Below, one piece after another: positions 4,090 through 5,215 of a stretch of DNA of 5,215 nt. The stretch is from contig JALGWA010000137.1 of NCBI GenBank assembly GCA_025774425.1, positions 1-5,215 of the forward strand, read 5' to 3'. The notes below the pieces were generated by a model. The model searched no databases. It was not told where the DNA came from and saw only the letters and a program-made list of their open reading frames with translations. The stretch is from a bacterium. GTDB taxonomy: Bacteria; Arandabacterota; Arandabacteria; Arandabacterales; JALGWA01. Position 1 is the first letter of the stretch; the number at the start of each line of letters is the position of its first letter. The position numbers were made by a program, and so were the translations under genes.

Positions 4090-5215
4090 CTACTTCAATG
4101 CCTCCGCCGGGCCCGTGAAGTCGCGATAGAGGCTGTACCTCTTGAATATCTCCTCGGGGAGCAGGGGCCTCCCCGTGGTCATCAGGCTCACGATGTTCTT
4201 CGCGATCCCCGGGCCGAGCATGAGGCCCTGACCGCAGAATCCCACCGCGACATAGCAGCCCTCGGCGCCCTCGACACGGTCGACGATGGGCACACCGTCG
4301 GGCGTCATCGGGTAGAGGCCGCGCCATACCCTCCTCACGCGCAGATTCCTCAGCCGCGGGAAGAGACGTATCAATCTCCTCGCCGCCAGCGGCAGGAAGT
4401 CCGACGTGGACTCGCGGTTGAATCCCGGGATGATCGGCTCCGGAGTCAGGCAGAAAACGACATGCCCCTCTCTCTCCTGGTAGAAGTAGAAGTTCTTCGA
4501 GCCCGGGAAGCGCCGGATATCGACGACCAGCGGCCTGAAGAAAGGCCTGACCGGCTCGGTCACCCCACCCTCATGCGAGTCAGGCACGACCGGCAGGTCG
4601 ATGCCCATCAGCTTTCCGACGGCCGCCGCGCCGGCGCCGGCCGCGTTGAGGACCTTGCCGCAGGAGTAGGTCCCCTTGTCGGTCCGGACCTCTATGCCCG
4701 AACCATTCCCCGGCTTGATCCCGGTGACCCTCTCGCCGAATCTGAAGGCCGCGCCGGCCCTGACGGCCTGCGTGTAAAAGGCCCGCGCCGCCAGCATGGG
4801 CGATACGTTGCCGTCCTCCGGCGAATATGTGCCCCCCTTGAGGCCGGCGGCGTCGATACCGGGAAGGAGGTCCACGAGACCGTCCCTGTCCACCCAGTCG
4901 ATGTTGAGCCCGTACCGTTTCTGAACCACGAGGAGTTGCTTGAGCGACTTCTCGTCCTCATCCTCGTATACCGGGAAGCAATAGCCCCCGCGCTGGAAGT
5001 GGATGTCGTCTCCGTACTCGCTTTCCCATGAGGCGAAGATCTCCAGGCTGAGCCGGCATGTCCGGATCTTGGCGGGGTCCGAATGGGTGGCCCTCACGCC
5101 CCCGATGGCGCTCTTGTTCTGGCCCTGGCCGGCGGAAGCGAGTTCGTCGATGACGAGCACCCCGACCTTTTCCCTGGAGAGGAAAAAGGCCGTCGGAAGA
5201 CCGATGCTCCCCGCG
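4090..5215 (-). CDS. FAD-dependent oxidoreductase, DAO family (sarcosine oxidase beta / amino-acid dehydrogenase-like), N-terminus cut
   Basis: The frame is open to the window edge; 374 residues are visible and only the first few are missing. The first visible residues AGSIGLPTAFFL are the GxGxxG dinucleotide turn lacking its first glycine, and VIDE (21-24) ends the next strand with the ribose-binding acid. GGVRATHSDP (38-47), DGNVSPMLAARAF (134-146), VLNAAGAGA (188-196), TPDGVPIVD (304-312) and VAVGFCGQGLMLGPGIAKNI (322-341) are the usual DAO-family blocks in order. These enzymes oxidise amino acids, N-methyl amino acids or related amines with FAD, passing electrons to oxygen or the respiratory chain. 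The exact substrate cannot be read. The GTG at 5160 is internal, since homology continues upstream of it. The gene leads the operon with the M29-like and SelW-like genes as far as the window shows. Confidence 0.9.
   Translation of the reverse strand, partial: AGSIGLPTAFFLSREKVGVLVIDELASAGQGQNKSAIGGVRATHSDPAKIRTCRLSLEIFASWESEYGDDIHFQRGGYCFPVYEDEDEKSLKQLLVVQKRYGLNIDWVDRDGLVDLLPGIDAAGLKGGTYSPEDGNVSPMLAARAFYTQAVRAGAAFRFGERVTGIKPGNGSGIEVRTDKGTYSCGKVLNAAGAGAAAVGKLMGIDLPVVPDSHEGGVTEPVRPFFRPLVVDIRRFPGSKNFYFYQEREGHVVFCLTPEPIIPGFNRESTSDFLPLAARRLIRLFPRLRNLRVRRVWRGLYPMTPDGVPIVDRVEGAEGCYVAVGFCGQGLMLGPGIAKNIVSLMTTGRPLLPEEIFKRYSLYRDFTGPAEALK

Noticed and set aside
3003..5031. Long plus-strand ORFs at 3003-4118 and 4045-5031
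   Set aside because: They lie antisense to the M29-like and DAO genes, show no recognisable domain and have the composition expected from GC-rich antisense frames.

Overview
The window is a GC-rich bacterial stretch (clearly over 60% GC by eye) in which every convincing gene lies on the minus strand. Codon use, an apparent in-frame Sec-UGA gene and the style of the intergenic repeats suggest a Desulfobacterota/Myxococcota-like or related environmental lineage. This is an inference; no marker gene in the window fixes the taxonomy.

Read in transcription order, from the right end leftward. (1) 5215-4090 is an FAD-dependent oxidoreductase of the DAO family, cut by the window edge just inside its N-terminal FAD-binding motif. 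(2) 4046-2910 is a COG2309 metalloenzyme (peptidase M29 / NicX-like, 'leucyl aminopeptidase'). (3) 2879-2631 is a short SelW-like (Rdx family) thioredoxin-fold selenoprotein. Its CxxU motif contains an in-frame UGA at 2849-2847, followed at once by a strong stem-loop that fits a bacterial SECIS element. (4) About 2600-2339 holds the remains of a flavodoxin-like gene that has lost its middle, changed frame and has no clear start. Genes 1-3 are separated by only 30-43 nt and look like one operon.

The stretch 2348-2080 carries no gene. It holds a REP-like palindromic repeat cluster: a 75-bp unit in two nearly identical tandem copies (2155-2304), a shortened extra copy (2120-2151) and an inverted-repeat end (2304-2348) that overlaps the end of the decayed gene.

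A second minus-strand cluster follows. 2079-772 is a major facilitator transporter that resembles the animal lysosomal dipeptide carrier MFSD1. 775-227 is a RimJ/RimL-type GNAT acetyltransferase overlapping it by 4 nt (ATGA). 208-1 is the N-terminus of a GT39/PMT-like membrane glycosyltransferase. The transporter and the glycosyltransferase both lack a Shine-Dalgarno site and have a TAnnnT box 7-8 nt before the start codon, which suggests leaderless transcripts.

A speculative common theme is peptide and amino-acid use: a dipeptide-carrier-like transporter, an aminopeptidase-family enzyme and an amino-acid/amine oxidoreductase, with a selenium-dependent redox protein in the oxidase operon.
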